This document shows positions 53,246-62,204 of a stretch of DNA of 64,000 bases, in pieces. The position numbers were made by a program, and so were the translations under genes. Numbering within the stretch: position 1 is the stretch's first letter; every line of letters begins with the position of its first letter. Location: contig NZ_CXWE01000003.1 of assembly GCF_001404515.1 (NCBI RefSeq), positions 186,001 through 250,000 on the forward strand, given 5' to 3'. Source of the DNA: Roseibium album. GTDB lineage: Bacteria > Pseudomonadota > Alphaproteobacteria > Rhizobiales > Stappiaceae. The notes under the pieces are model-generated. The model saw only the letters and a list, made by a program, of their open reading frames with translations, searched no databases and was not told the DNA's origin.

Positions 53246-54922
53246 TCAAAAAACGTAGTTCAAGGCAAAATTCAGCCCGTGATAAGTCAGGTCCCCGTCA
53301 CTCAGAGATGTCGCATAGTTGGCGCCGGCAGTGAAGCCGCCGCCGAAGGCATAATCGAGACCAAGATCGAAATTCACACTGCCACCGTCGTTTCCAACAT
53401 ATTGCTGTGTGGCCGTCAGGCTCGGGTCCTGAATCAGGCTGACGGTGGCGTCCCCCAGATCCAGATTGTTGTATTGATAAAACACGCTGACATATGGACT
53501 GAAGTTGCCGTGGTTGTAGCGGGTGCTGAAGCCCACGGAAACGGAGACATTGTCTGAGTTTTGCTCGTCAACGGAAAGAGACCCGCTGCCTGCATTCCCC
53601 TCGGTGTAGCCATCAACGTTGATATTCGTGTACCAAAGCCTTGATTCGACACTTGTCGTAAACGCCTTCACAGGTGGAAACCGATATCCGATGGTCCCCT
53701 GAACACTGTGGGCACCCGCATTTGTTGATGCCTTGGCAGTCCCCGAGGAGCCTGCATTCCGGTCCAGGTCGAGATCGAAATGGCCGTAGCTGTATACCAG
53801 ACTGGAAAAAAATCCGTTCTCGTGGATGTATTGTGCGAACGCCGAGAAATGGTCGCTGTTTGACTGCGTGTTCCCCAAATCGTCCACATAATCGGTGTCG
53901 GTGTAGTTTCGGCCATAGGCAACGCCGAGCGCGAGGGAATTCGTGATGTCGATGTCGGCGCCCAGCTGACCGCCAACCAGATTACCGTCATAGCCGCTGA
54001 AGCTGCCTGTCGAACCGTGATCGATGGAAACGAAGCTGCCTTCCGACCAGACCCTGATGCGGCCCGCCAAGTTGGCAGCGCCCGGGTTTCCGTTGGTCCC
54101 GATTGCAGTGTCCGGAAAGGGCGTGTTGCCAGACGGGGGTTCCGCATACCGGTTCAGATATGTTTCGTCGAAATACCCATTTGGACCTGCAGCAGCGCCA
54201 GCCCGGGCGGCCAGATACTTGTCGTTCTGCATTCGCGACAAGCGTCGATTGATCAACGCGAGTGTCAGGGAGCTTATGGAGTTGACCTGCGACACGTTGG
54301 CAGGGATCGTGTTGAAGGCAATATTCTTCTGTTCGTCAAAAGTAGCGTCAAACAGACCGATGCCGTACAGGATCGTATACATGTGAAAATTTGTGCCGGC
54401 CAGAAAAGGCAACCCACCATTTTCGGCAAGCAACGGCTCGGGGTCGTCGCCTGTATTGGCAGCAACCTGATAGGTGTTCCCGTCGCTTGCGTGGACGGCG
54501 ATCCAGTAGGTTCCTGGATCCAGGGTCAGCCCTGAAATGGAGAATTCATCCAGATTGGTGTTGTTTCCGGCCAACGTGACATTGCTGTAGACGGTTCTGT
54601 TTGTGCGCGTTGCGGTTCCGGTGAAGAGCTCCGCATAAGGGGAGGCAAGAGCTCTTACGGAATAGGAAAATCCGTTGGCACCCGTGAGCGTTGAATTTGA
54701 CAGCTGCACAAAGCGCGTGACTTGTGTTTGCCGCGCAAAGGTATGCTGCGTCAAGAGGATCTGCCGGCCGCCGGCACCGGCCGTCTGATTGTTCAGGGAA
54801 TTGCTTGCGGCCGAGTTGAAGCCCGTAATCTTGTCCTTGACGGCGAACTCCTGCGCCTGTGAAGAATAAGATAACAGAAAAGCGAATATAGCGAAAATGA
54901 TGGCTGTTGAACCAAGCCTCAT
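53246..54922 (-). CDS. Autotransporter-type outer membrane protein
   Basis: This 558-residue protein has a signal peptide (GSTAIIFAIFAFLLSYSSQAQ), a passenger of about 260 residues, and a C-terminal beta-barrel of about 270 residues ending NYVF. The barrel part starts around IRVWSEGSFVSIDHG and contains alternating strands such as NSLALGVAYGRNYTDTDY and DLGLDYAFGGGFTAGANYA. The passenger has a domain with TYWIAVHASDGNTYQVAAN rather than a classical beta-helix. It would display or secrete a short passenger on the cell surface. It is monocistronic. Confidence 0.85.
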   Translation of the reverse strand: MRLGSTAIIFAIFAFLLSYSSQAQEFAVKDKITGFNSAASNSLNNQTAGAGGRQILLTQHTFARQTQVTRFVQLSNSTLTGANGFSYSVRALASPYAELFTGTATRTNRTVYSNVTLAGNNTNLDEFSISGLTLDPGTYWIAVHASDGNTYQVAANTGDDPEPLLAENGGLPFLAGTNFHMYTILYGIGLFDATFDEQKNIAFNTIPANVSQVNSISSLTLALINRRLSRMQNDKYLAARAGAAAGPNGYFDETYLNRYAEPPSGNTPFPDTAIGTNGNPGAANLAGRIRVWSEGSFVSIDHGSTGSFSGYDGNLVGGQLGADIDITNSLALGVAYGRNYTDTDYVDDLGNTQSNSDHFSAFAQYIHENGFFSSLVYSYGHFDLDLDRNAGSSGTAKASTNAGAHSVQGTIGYRFPPVKAFTTSVESRLWYTNINVDGYTEGNAGSGSLSVDEQNSDNVSVSVGFSTRYNHGNFSPYVSVFYQYNNLDLGDATVSLIQDPSLTATQQYVGNDGGSVNFDLGLDYAFGGGFTAGANYATSLSDGDLTYHGLNFALNYVF

Positions 54923-55189
54923 AGCCGCCCCCCAAAAAAACGTTTGCTACAACACGATCCGAAAATTCAGGACCACATTTGTTTTCTTACAACGCATATC
55001 GATCGAGCTTTGCTTGCGCAAGTAACGTGCGTCGTACCGCCATACAGATAGCACCTAGAACATGAACATGTCACATTAAAGCTGCCTGTTGAAGCCATTT
55101 AGGTGAATGGTCCTGTTCGAGTTCGAAGCGGTTGGTCGACCTAACGGACCAGGCTGCAGTGTCTTGGTACAAAGCAGACATTGAAGTCT

Positions 55190-55800
55190 GGCATGCGGGT
55201 GTGATTCATGCTCCGAATAGGAGCCTTGAGCATGAGACATGCCTTCTCGGTCGCCGAATGGCGGTCGATCGCACCAATCCTTCCGTGCGAATCGGGAGGC
55301 GTCCCGCGTGTGGATGACAGGCGTGTCCTGAACGGCATTTTCTGGATTTTGAGATCGGTAGCACCGTGGTGTGATCTGACGGAGCGATACGGTCCCTACA
55401 CCACCTGCTACAATCGCTTCGTGCGTTGGCGTTGCGCAGGCGTTTGGGGTCGTATCCAGACTGCCATATCGCATCGGGAAGACGCCGAGGTGCAGATGAT
55501 CGACAGCACGGTAATTCGCACCCATCAGCACGCAAGATGCGTCCAGAATAGTGCCAGCGAAGGCTTTGGACGTTCACGTGGAGGCTGGGCGAACATCCCA
55601 CCCCGTCGGAACCGGCGCGATCCGATCTGCTTCGGTCCGTATCTCTACCGTCATCGAAATCACGGTGATCGGTTCTTCAACCGGATGAAGCACTGTTGGC
55701 ACATTTCTAAGCAATTTGAGAAACACGCAGACAACTTCCTTGCTTTCGTCAAGCTTGCTGCCATCCGCTTTGGCTACGCGTTAATGAGTCCACCGCCTAG
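55190..55800 (+). mobile_element. IS5-family element with internal deletion
   Basis: A right end near 55797 (reverse complement CTAGGCGGTGGACTCAT) and a left segment near 55192-55209 (GCGGGTGTGATTCATG) form a loose inverted repeat around the damaged transposase. The left limit is approximate. The right end coincides with the last codon of ychJ. Confidence 0.6.
55232..55796 (+). pseudogene. IS5-family transposase, internally deleted
   Basis: The frame starts MRHAFSVAEWRSIAPILP behind AGGAG and has the N-terminal and first catalytic part (MIDSTVIRTHQHA, FGRSRGGW). It then jumps directly to the C-terminal part (NIPPRRNRRDPICFGPYLYRHRNHGDRFFNRMKHCWHI). About 70 residues normally found between these blocks, including the second catalytic aspartate region, are missing. 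It has no own stop and reads on into flanking DNA. It should be inactive. Confidence 0.8.
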
Positions 55801-56195
55801 TGAGCCAGCGCTTCGACATAGTACCAGTTGCCGGCTTTCTTCCGAAAGCGGCTACATTCCCGGTGCGTATTCAGTTTGCCACCTGACAGATACCTTGCTT
55901 CGAACAACACTGTTCCTTCACGATCTGCCGCCCCACCCTTTTGCACGTCAAGAACGGTCAATCCGGTCCAGTGATTTTCAGCAGCCCATTTCGCAGTGGC
56001 AACCTCATCAAAACCACGCAGATTTTTCGGCCAAAGGGTGGTTCTCAGATACGATATGTCCTGACGCACAAAAGCTGTGTAACGGGACCTCATCAAGGCT
56101 TCGGCGGTTACAGGGACCGAAGCCCGGGAGAGATAAGGTCCGCAGCAGGCATCAAAGGACTTGCCATCACCGCAGGGGCATGTTTTTTCCGTCAT
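55797..56195 (-). CDS. ychJ: YchJ-family SEC-C motif protein
   Basis: This 132-residue protein starts with the metal-binding SEC-C motif CPCGDGKSFDACCGPYL and continues with LMRSRYTAFVRQDISYLRTTL and the C-terminal ECSRFRKKAGNWYYVEAL. The function is uncertain; the motif binds zinc and relatives act in proteostasis. ATG at 56195 follows GAGG; two upstream ATGs are possible. The stop codon lies at the right end of the IS element, so the insertion may have replaced the original C terminus by a residue or two. Confidence 0.85.
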   Translation of the reverse strand: MTEKTCPCGDGKSFDACCGPYLSRASVPVTAEALMRSRYTAFVRQDISYLRTTLWPKNLRGFDEVATAKWAAENHWTGLTVLDVQKGGAADREGTVLFEARYLSGGKLNTHRECSRFRKKAGNWYYVEALAH

Positions 56196-56290
56196 CCCGG
56201 CCTCTAGTTCTCCTGTCATTCTTGCGCTGTCTACCACCAGGCGTGCCTTGCCGCTATCGTCTGAACAGGAATTTCCCGGGGGCATCATTC

Positions 56291-57262
56291 ATGAAACTTG
56301 CCACATTCAACATGGAATCATTCGGGTTCGACCGGTATGACGCCACCGCGCTGAAGCCGCGGCTGGACGCGTTGCGTCCAAGGATCATGGAACTCGAAGC
56401 GGACATTCTCTGCCTTCAGGAAGTAAACGCACAAAAGATCAAGGGTTCCTCCCATCGCCAGTTTCCGGCGCTTGAACGCCTGCTGGCGGGAACTCCCTAT
56501 GAGACCTATCATCGAGTTGCCAGCGAACGCGCTCCCGGCAAGGGCCCCGGCGACAAGCACAATCTTGTCTTGTTGTCGCGATATCCGATATCGGAGCATG
56601 AGAGCCTGTTTCAACAGCACGCAAACGCGCCGCTCTGGCAACCAACAACAGCCGATCCGGCATACGAAACTCCCGAAGCCATCACATTCGAACGTCCCAT
56701 CCTGAAATCTGTCGTCGATTTCGGTTCGGCAAAACCCCTGCACCTCTTCGTGGTTCATCTGCGCGCGCCGATCGCGGCGATGATCCGCGGCGGCAAGAAC
56801 CCGGACCGTTCCTGGAAAAGTGCTTCAGCCTGGGCGGAAGGCTATCAGCTGTCGGTCCTGAAACAGACCGCTCAGGCCCTCGAGCTTCGCCTTTCGGTCG
56901 AGAAGCTGTTTGATGAAGACGAAGAGGCCCGGGTTGTCTTGACGGGCGATTTCAATGCGACAGGCGACACAGGCACGTTGCGGTTGCTGCGCGCCGACCC
57001 GGACGACACGGCGTCACCTGAATTCGAAAACCGCCGACTGTTTCAACTCGACGCCTCGTTGCCGCTCGACCGGCGTCAAACAGTCATCCACAAGGGCAGG
57101 GGTCAGGCGCTCGACCATATACTTGCAAGCCGGGCAATGACGGACAGGACAGCTGACGTTCGGGTCTTCAACTGCGGACTGCCCGACGAGGTCCTTGATG
57201 CGGGTGATGACGGATATGCTGGATCCTATCACGCGGCGATGCGTGCGGAATTCGAACTATAG
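56291..57262 (+). CDS. Endonuclease/exonuclease/phosphatase family protein
   Basis: This 323-residue metal-dependent hydrolase has the family motifs ATFNMESFGFD, ILCLQEVNAQ with catalytic glutamate, FVVHLRAPI, VVLTGDFNATGDTG and ALDHILASR. Such proteins cut phosphodiesters or phosphate esters in nucleic acids, nucleotides or inositol lipids. There is no signal peptide. The ATG at 56291 is right; the same frame is open from the IS element across the antisense strand of ychJ, which is coincidental. It is divergent from ychJ. Confidence 0.88.
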   Translation: MKLATFNMESFGFDRYDATALKPRLDALRPRIMELEADILCLQEVNAQKIKGSSHRQFPALERLLAGTPYETYHRVASERAPGKGPGDKHNLVLLSRYPISEHESLFQQHANAPLWQPTTADPAYETPEAITFERPILKSVVDFGSAKPLHLFVVHLRAPIAAMIRGGKNPDRSWKSASAWAEGYQLSVLKQTAQALELRLSVEKLFDEDEEARVVLTGDFNATGDTGTLRLLRADPDDTASPEFENRRLFQLDASLPLDRRQTVIHKGRGQALDHILASRAMTDRTADVRVFNCGLPDEVLDAGDDGYAGSYHAAMRAEFEL

Positions 57263-57272
57263 GCCGGATTGT

Positions 57273-57641
57273 TCACTCAGGCGCGAGCGAACTGATGTAT
57301 TTCGCCAGGTTCGCGATTTCCCTGTTGCCCAGGCTCATGTTCGGCATCTTGGGATGAGGGTCGGCAAGGAATGTCGCCAGTGTCGCCTCTGTCCAGTCCG
57401 GGTCTTTCGCCATGTCATAGAAACTCGGAAGGGAAACGCTTGTCGCCATTGGCTGGTCCTCGGCAACAAGATGGCACGCAGAACACCATTGAAGCGCGAG
57501 AGCCTTACCGGCTGCCGCGTCGGCGGCCAACGCAGGGCTAAGAGCGCCGGAAAGGCACAAAACCGCCACCATCATGCCCTGCAATCCAACGCGATGACCC
57601 TTGGCCAGAAAAGATTGTGGTGCTTCCTGTTGCCGAACCAT
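57273..57641 (-). CDS. Periplasmic class I cytochrome c
   Basis: This 122-residue protein has a signal segment (GMMVAVLCLSGALSPALAA), one haem motif CSACH and a probable methionine ligand in HPKMPNMSLG. It would carry electrons in the periplasm. ATG at 57641 follows GGAGGGAG. Its 3' end lies 10 bases from the endonuclease-family gene's 3' end on the other strand. Confidence 0.92.
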   Translation of the reverse strand: MVRQQEAPQSFLAKGHRVGLQGMMVAVLCLSGALSPALAADAAAGKALALQWCSACHLVAEDQPMATSVSLPSFYDMAKDPDWTEATLATFLADPHPKMPNMSLGNREIANLAKYISSLAPE

Positions 57642-57712
57642 GAATTCTCCCTCCTGCGCTTCTGATGAAGACGTGAATTGCAGTGTGTCGGTTTCCTGTT
57701 GCACTCACCTTG

Positions 57713-57730
57713 CGGTGAGTCAAAACTTGC
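57713..57730. promoter_or_regulatory. Dyad between cytochrome c and gamma-glutamyltransferase genes
   Basis: ACTCACC, TTGC, GGTGAGT is a perfect seven-base dyad in the shared promoter region. It may bind a regulator; no T-run follows. Confidence 0.4.
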
Positions 57731-57818
57731 AAAATACCGACAACCTGCGCGCGCTTTTTTGTTGCCTCTCTAGCGCCCGTCAGACAGACTTCGGAAATTC
57801 CGAACAAGGGAGATTGAT

Positions 57819-59558
57819 ATGGGACGTCGTCTGAAAACCGTCGTTTGCGCTGTCGCAGCGGCCATGCTTGCCATGCCACCGGTTTCTGTCACCGCACAGG
57901 ATGCTCCCATCTACGCCCTGACGGACCTGTTTCATCCGGTCACGGCACAGAACGGCATGGTTGCAAGCCAGGAAGCCGTTGCCACTTCTGTCGGGCTCGA
58001 GATCCTCAAACAGGGTGGGAATGCCGTGGATGCCGCCATCGCGACCGGCTTCGCGCTCGCCGTCACGCTTCCGCGCGCCGGCAATCTTGGCGGCGGTGGT
58101 TTCATGATGATCCACATGGCCGAAAGCGGTGAAACCCAGGCACTCGACTATCGCGAAAAGGCACCCTCCGGCGCCTCCAGGGACATGTTCCTCGGACCGG
58201 ATGGCGAACCCGACAAGCAGAAGTCAAGGTTTTCCGGCCTGGCGATTGGTGTTCCCGGAACCGTCGCTGGATTTGCGGACGCTTTTGCCAGATACGGCAG
58301 CGGCAACGTAACCTGGGCAGAATTGGTCGCGCCGGCGATCGAACTTGCCGGTTCCGGCATCACGGTAACTCCGGGTCTATCTTCCGCTCTTGGCGCCAGG
58401 GCAGAACGTCTGACGAAGGATCCGGCTACCGCGGAGATTTTCTTCAAGGCAGGCCCCATTCCCTATTTGCCGGGCGAAACACTTGTGCAAGCGGATCTCG
58501 CCCGCACGCTGCAGCTGATTTCCGAGCAGGGAGCAGAGGGTTTTTACAAGGGTGACGTCGCCGAAAAGATTGCCAAGAAGGTTCAGGACGCCGGTGGCAG
58601 CATGACCGTCGAAGATCTCGCGAATTATGAACCGGTCTGGCGCGAGCCTGTGACGGGAAACTACAGGGGCTATGACATCGCTTCGATGCCACCGCCGTCG
58701 TCCGGCGGTGTGCACATTGTGCAGATCCTGAACATTCTGGAAAATTTTCCGATGAATGAATTCGGTCCGAATTCGGCCGACTCGATCCATGCCATGTCCG
58801 AGGCCATGCGCCTGGCCTACGCGGACAGGTCGGAATATCTGGGGGATCCGGACTATGTCAGCGTTCCTATCAAGGGATTGACCTCGCCGGACTACGCCGC
58901 GGAATTGACGAAAACCATTCAAATGAATGTTGCAAGACCGTCGGAAGACGTGAAACCCGCGGACCCGCTTCCCTATGAAAGTAATGAAACCACGCACTAT
59001 TCGGTCGTCGACAAGGACGGGAACGCAGTTTCAAACACTTACACGTTGAACTTTTCTTATGGTTCGGGCCTGACAGCTGACGGAACCGGTGTCCTGTTGA
59101 ACAATGAACTCGACGACTTTTCCGCCAAGCCCGGCGTTCCCAACGCCTATGGCCTGATTGGCGGTACGGCCAACGCGGTCGAGGCCGGCAAGCGACCCTT
59201 GTCATCCATGAGCCCGACCCTGGTGTTCAAGGACGGCAAGTTTCTGTTGGCAACCGGTTCACCGGGCGGCAGCCGGATCATCACAACGACGTTGCAGATC
59301 GTCCTGAACATTGTCGACCACAAGATGAACATCGCCGAAGCGACGGTCGCGCCGAGGATCCACAATCAGTGGCTTCCAGACGAAATTCGGATCGAAGAGG
59401 GCGTTTCACCGGATACAGTCAAGCTTCTGGAAGACCGCGGACACAAGGTCGTCGTCAAGAACGCCATGGGGTCGACGCAGTCGATCATGAATGTCGGCGG
59501 TGTGCTTGCCGGTTATTCGGACCCCAGGCGTCAGGGCGCCCTGACAGCAGGTTACTAG
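57819..59558 (+). CDS. ggt: Gamma-glutamyltransferase
   Basis: This 579-residue periplasmic enzyme cleaves or transfers gamma-glutamyl groups, chiefly from glutathione. It has a signal peptide (KTVVCAVAAAMLAMPPVSVTA), GGNAVDAAIATGFALAVTLP, and the autocleavage site NETTHYSVVD, where the threonine becomes the nucleophile of the small subunit. GSPGGSRIITTTLQ near the C terminus is also conserved. It is divergent from the cytochrome c gene. Confidence 0.96.
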   Translation: MGRRLKTVVCAVAAAMLAMPPVSVTAQDAPIYALTDLFHPVTAQNGMVASQEAVATSVGLEILKQGGNAVDAAIATGFALAVTLPRAGNLGGGGFMMIHMAESGETQALDYREKAPSGASRDMFLGPDGEPDKQKSRFSGLAIGVPGTVAGFADAFARYGSGNVTWAELVAPAIELAGSGITVTPGLSSALGARAERLTKDPATAEIFFKAGPIPYLPGETLVQADLARTLQLISEQGAEGFYKGDVAEKIAKKVQDAGGSMTVEDLANYEPVWREPVTGNYRGYDIASMPPPSSGGVHIVQILNILENFPMNEFGPNSADSIHAMSEAMRLAYADRSEYLGDPDYVSVPIKGLTSPDYAAELTKTIQMNVARPSEDVKPADPLPYESNETTHYSVVDKDGNAVSNTYTLNFSYGSGLTADGTGVLLNNELDDFSAKPGVPNAYGLIGGTANAVEAGKRPLSSMSPTLVFKDGKFLLATGSPGGSRIITTTLQIVLNIVDHKMNIAEATVAPRIHNQWLPDEIRIEEGVSPDTVKLLEDRGHKVVVKNAMGSTQSIMNVGGVLAGYSDPRRQGALTAGY

Positions 59559-60061
59559 GCTTTGGGAGGATAGTGCCTGTTGAGGGTGCTCTGGCTGTCG
59601 AGATCTTTCAGGTGCCGGAAGAAACTTTCTGCCGACACCGCCAGAAACGACACCAGGAGCACCCCGATATAAGTCGAGTGCTCGAGCAGTTCGGCCCGAT
59701 CCCCCACGATGACGTCGAAAATCGTGAAACCGAGAAAAACGGCAATCGAAACGGTGATTGCCAGATCCGTGCGATAGGCAACGCCGGGCTCACCCCGCAG
59801 GAGCTTGATTGCCGCCCAGACAAAAAAGCCGGCCGCTCCGAATTCAACAAGTCCGGCAAAGATCAGCGTTGCCTCGACAAGTGCCGGGTCCAGCGCAAGC
59901 CTGTCGAAATACATGGTGAATTTTTCAACGCGGTGATTCCCCCACCAGTGAACGAAACCGACATTCTGGCGCGCGAAGAACTTGTCGAGACCGTTCAGCA
60001 GCCAGAAGAAAAACCAGAAGACAATGACAACTGCGGTAATAGGTTGGCGAAGTGCGTGCAT
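59555..60061 (-). CDS. Four-helix membrane protein, unknown function
   Basis: This 168-residue protein has four hydrophobic stretches (AVVIVFWFFFWLLNGLDKFF, ATLIFAGLVEFGAAGFFVW, LAITVSIAVFLGFTIFDVIV, GVLLVSFLAVSAESFF). I do not recognise a family. Its 3' end overlaps ggt by four bases on the opposite strand. Confidence 0.75.
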   Translation of the reverse strand: MHALRQPITAVVIVFWFFFWLLNGLDKFFARQNVGFVHWWGNHRVEKFTMYFDRLALDPALVEATLIFAGLVEFGAAGFFVWAAIKLLRGEPGVAYRTDLAITVSIAVFLGFTIFDVIVGDRAELLEHSTYIGVLLVSFLAVSAESFFRHLKDLDSQSTLNRHYPPKA

Positions 60062-60208
60062 GACGGATGCCGTTTCATGTGGTCCGGATCAGTCACTGAC
60101 TAACAGAAAGCCGTTGAAGATTGGTTAGCGATCACATTCGCGTGAGCGCAGTGTTCACTCGATCGTTGTTTCGGAACAAATCGTACCCAGTTGCCGGTCC
60201 GCCGAAGC

Positions 60209-60769
60209 TCAGCTTGCACCCCGCCGGAAGGCTTTGGCTACCATCGAGGCGAAGCGTTGATCAAGACGGATCCGGTCCTGCGCATTCATGTCGGGCCAGA
60301 CAATCTGTGAGCCGACATAAGCTGCATATTCGAGTTGGGCAATTTCTCTTGCAAGGCTGTCTTCCAGACCCGCATCCCGGTAAAGGCCCACGACAAACTC
60401 GGTTCTGATCCGGTCGACATCCTGGACAATTCGCCTCGCAATGGAATTTGACTGGGAAAATTGTCGAACCGCTCTTTCAAGGTCCTGGTCCAGCATGTTG
60501 GCAACATCCGACAAGGTCTTTGCGCGTTTGTCGTGCGGTTGCTGCATGATCGCATCCGCCACATCAAGGGTGTTTCGCTGTTTCCACTCCGAAAACAGCT
60601 CTTTGAGGAAAACATCGTGATCGGCAAAATGGTGGTAGAACGAGCCCCTTGTCCGTGCGGCGGCGTTGCAAAGGGCTTCGACCGTAAGCCCGGATCCGCC
60701 TTCTTGCGCAAGACACGAGAGAGCAAGGTCCAGCCAGTCCTTTTTTGCAAAGCGTTTCCTTGAACTCAT
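60209..60769 (-). CDS. TetR-family transcriptional regulator
   Basis: This 186-residue regulator has a TetR helix-turn-helix (LTVEALCNAAARTRGSFYHHFADHDVFLKEL). ATG at 60769 overlaps the stop of the upstream membrane protein by one base (TGATG), so the two are translationally coupled. The frame is open upstream inside that gene but is rejected. Confidence 0.9.
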   Translation of the reverse strand: MSSRKRFAKKDWLDLALSCLAQEGGSGLTVEALCNAAARTRGSFYHHFADHDVFLKELFSEWKQRNTLDVADAIMQQPHDKRAKTLSDVANMLDQDLERAVRQFSQSNSIARRIVQDVDRIRTEFVVGLYRDAGLEDSLAREIAQLEYAAYVGSQIVWPDMNAQDRIRLDQRFASMVAKAFRRGAS

Positions 60770-61137
60770 CAGGCTCCACCGGCCGCACCAAAAACCGCAA
60801 TCGGCAGGAACAGCCAGCCTTGCGGCATCGCTTTGTAGGACTGTTTCTTCATTGGGGGAAGCACCAACCCGAGAATACAGAATGATGCCGCCAGGAATGT
60901 CGCCATCCATCCGAGTTCCCAACTTTCAGGATAGATCGCCGCGATCGCGAACATCAGCGAGATTGCGGCAAGCGCTATGGTCACGAGATGCCAGCAGTAG
61001 TAGCTGACATATTTAGGCACCGGTGCGAGATCAACCGCGTTGAGCAAGGGAACGGCAATTTCCCGACCTCCGAGGAACGTGTGGATCAGGCAGGTAAGCG
61101 CGGACAAGCCGGCAGCCAGGGCGAGAAATGTATTCAT
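60769..61137 (-). CDS. Four-helix membrane protein coupled to TetR gene
   Basis: This 122-residue protein has four hydrophobic segments (FLALAAGLSALTCLIHTFLG, HLVTIALAAISLMFAIAAIY, WMATFLAASFCILGLVLPP, WLFLPIAVFGAAG). ATG at 61137 follows GGAG. The family is not recognised. Coupling to a TetR gene suggests a regulated membrane function. Confidence 0.75.
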   Translation of the reverse strand: MNTFLALAAGLSALTCLIHTFLGGREIAVPLLNAVDLAPVPKYVSYYCWHLVTIALAAISLMFAIAAIYPESWELGWMATFLAASFCILGLVLPPMKKQSYKAMPQGWLFLPIAVFGAAGGA

Positions 61138-61274
61138 ATCAATCTCCAAACATACCATATGTTATGGTTTGTATATTCTAAACCTGCAGCGCATGCCATG
61201 CGACGCACAGTCACGCATCGCCAAACATTTCCCGGAGGATTGATACAGACAGATTGACACTCAAAAAATGGAAT

Positions 61275-61298
61275 GATAGCGCTATCCAAAGCGCTTTG
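61275..61298. promoter_or_regulatory. Tandem LacI-like operators upstream of thuA
   Basis: GATAGCGCTATC (61275-61286) and CAAAGCGCTTTG (61287-61298) are two perfect 12-base palindromes directly abutting each other. The central AGCGCT resembles LacI-family sites in alphaproteobacterial sugar genes. They lie 52 bases before the thuA start. Confidence 0.65.
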
Positions 61299-61349
61299 AA
61301 TAAGTAAGGCGTCCTTCCTGAAACATTGATGGAACCGGGAGAAACGGCG

Positions 61350-62135
61350 ATGCCGATCAGAACCGTCGTCTGGGGCGAAAACGTCCATGAACAGCACAAT
61401 GCGATTGTTGCCCGGACCTATCCGGACGGCATGCATCAATGTATCGCCGACACGCTCAACGAGGATCCTGATATCGAGGCGACAACAGCGACCCTCCAGG
61501 AACCCGAGCACGGACTGACCGAAGAACGCCTTGCCCGAACGGACGTTCTTGTCTGGTGGGGCCACGCCGCCCACGGCGATGTCTCCGATCTCGTCGTCGA
61601 CCGCGTTTGCGACGCTGTCTGGTCGGGCATGGGTTTGATGTTCCTTCATTCGGCCCATTTCGCAAAACCCTTCAAGCGCCTGATGGGCAGCCCGTGCAAT
61701 CTTACCTGGCGCGAGGCCGGTGAACGCGAGCGACTTTGGGTCACCAGTCGAAATCATCCGATCACGCAAGGCTTGCCGGACAGTTTCGAACTCGAGATGG
61801 AGGAAATGTACGGCGAACCGTTCGGGGTGCCGGAACCTCTCGAAACCGTCTTCATCAGTTGGTTCCAGGGTGGTGAGGTCTTTCGGTCCGGCCTGACCTA
61901 CAAGCGTGGCGCTGGCAACATTTTCTATTTTCGTCCCGGGCATGAGACCTATCCGACCTATCATGACGCGACGGTGCAAAAAGTGCTGAAAAACGGCGTC
62001 AAATGGGCCTTCAATCCGATGGTCCGGATTGCCGAACCGAATGCGGCCCCGAATGTCCCGGTCGACACAGCACCCGAAAAGATCGAGGAACGCGGCCCTA
62101 AACTTCATTCCGACGGTGAAGAAGGGTTTCGCTGA
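61350..62135 (+). CDS. ThuA-domain sugar utilisation protein
   Basis: This 261-residue protein has the ThuA glutamine-amidotransferase-like fold: VLVWWGHAAHGDVSD, GMGLMFLHSAHFAKPFKRLM and GAGNIFYFRPGHETYPTY. ThuA proteins act with ThuB-type oxidoreductases on disaccharides or keto-sugars. ATG at 61350 follows GGGAG. The oxidoreductase follows in the same direction, and tandem LacI-like sites lie upstream. Confidence 0.9.
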   Translation: MPIRTVVWGENVHEQHNAIVARTYPDGMHQCIADTLNEDPDIEATTATLQEPEHGLTEERLARTDVLVWWGHAAHGDVSDLVVDRVCDAVWSGMGLMFLHSAHFAKPFKRLMGSPCNLTWREAGERERLWVTSRNHPITQGLPDSFELEMEEMYGEPFGVPEPLETVFISWFQGGEVFRSGLTYKRGAGNIFYFRPGHETYPTYHDATVQKVLKNGVKWAFNPMVRIAEPNAAPNVPVDTAPEKIEERGPKLHSDGEEGFR

Positions 62136-62204
62136 TCACCTGCCACACCGGAGCAGAAGCCATGTTCTCCGGGTCTCTACATCCAATTGACGACGGAGTT
62201 GCCA

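Noticed and set aside
55208..57262. Single 684-residue protein
   Set aside because: It is a chance in-frame join of a damaged transposase, antisense ychJ and the endonuclease-family gene, each with its own signals.
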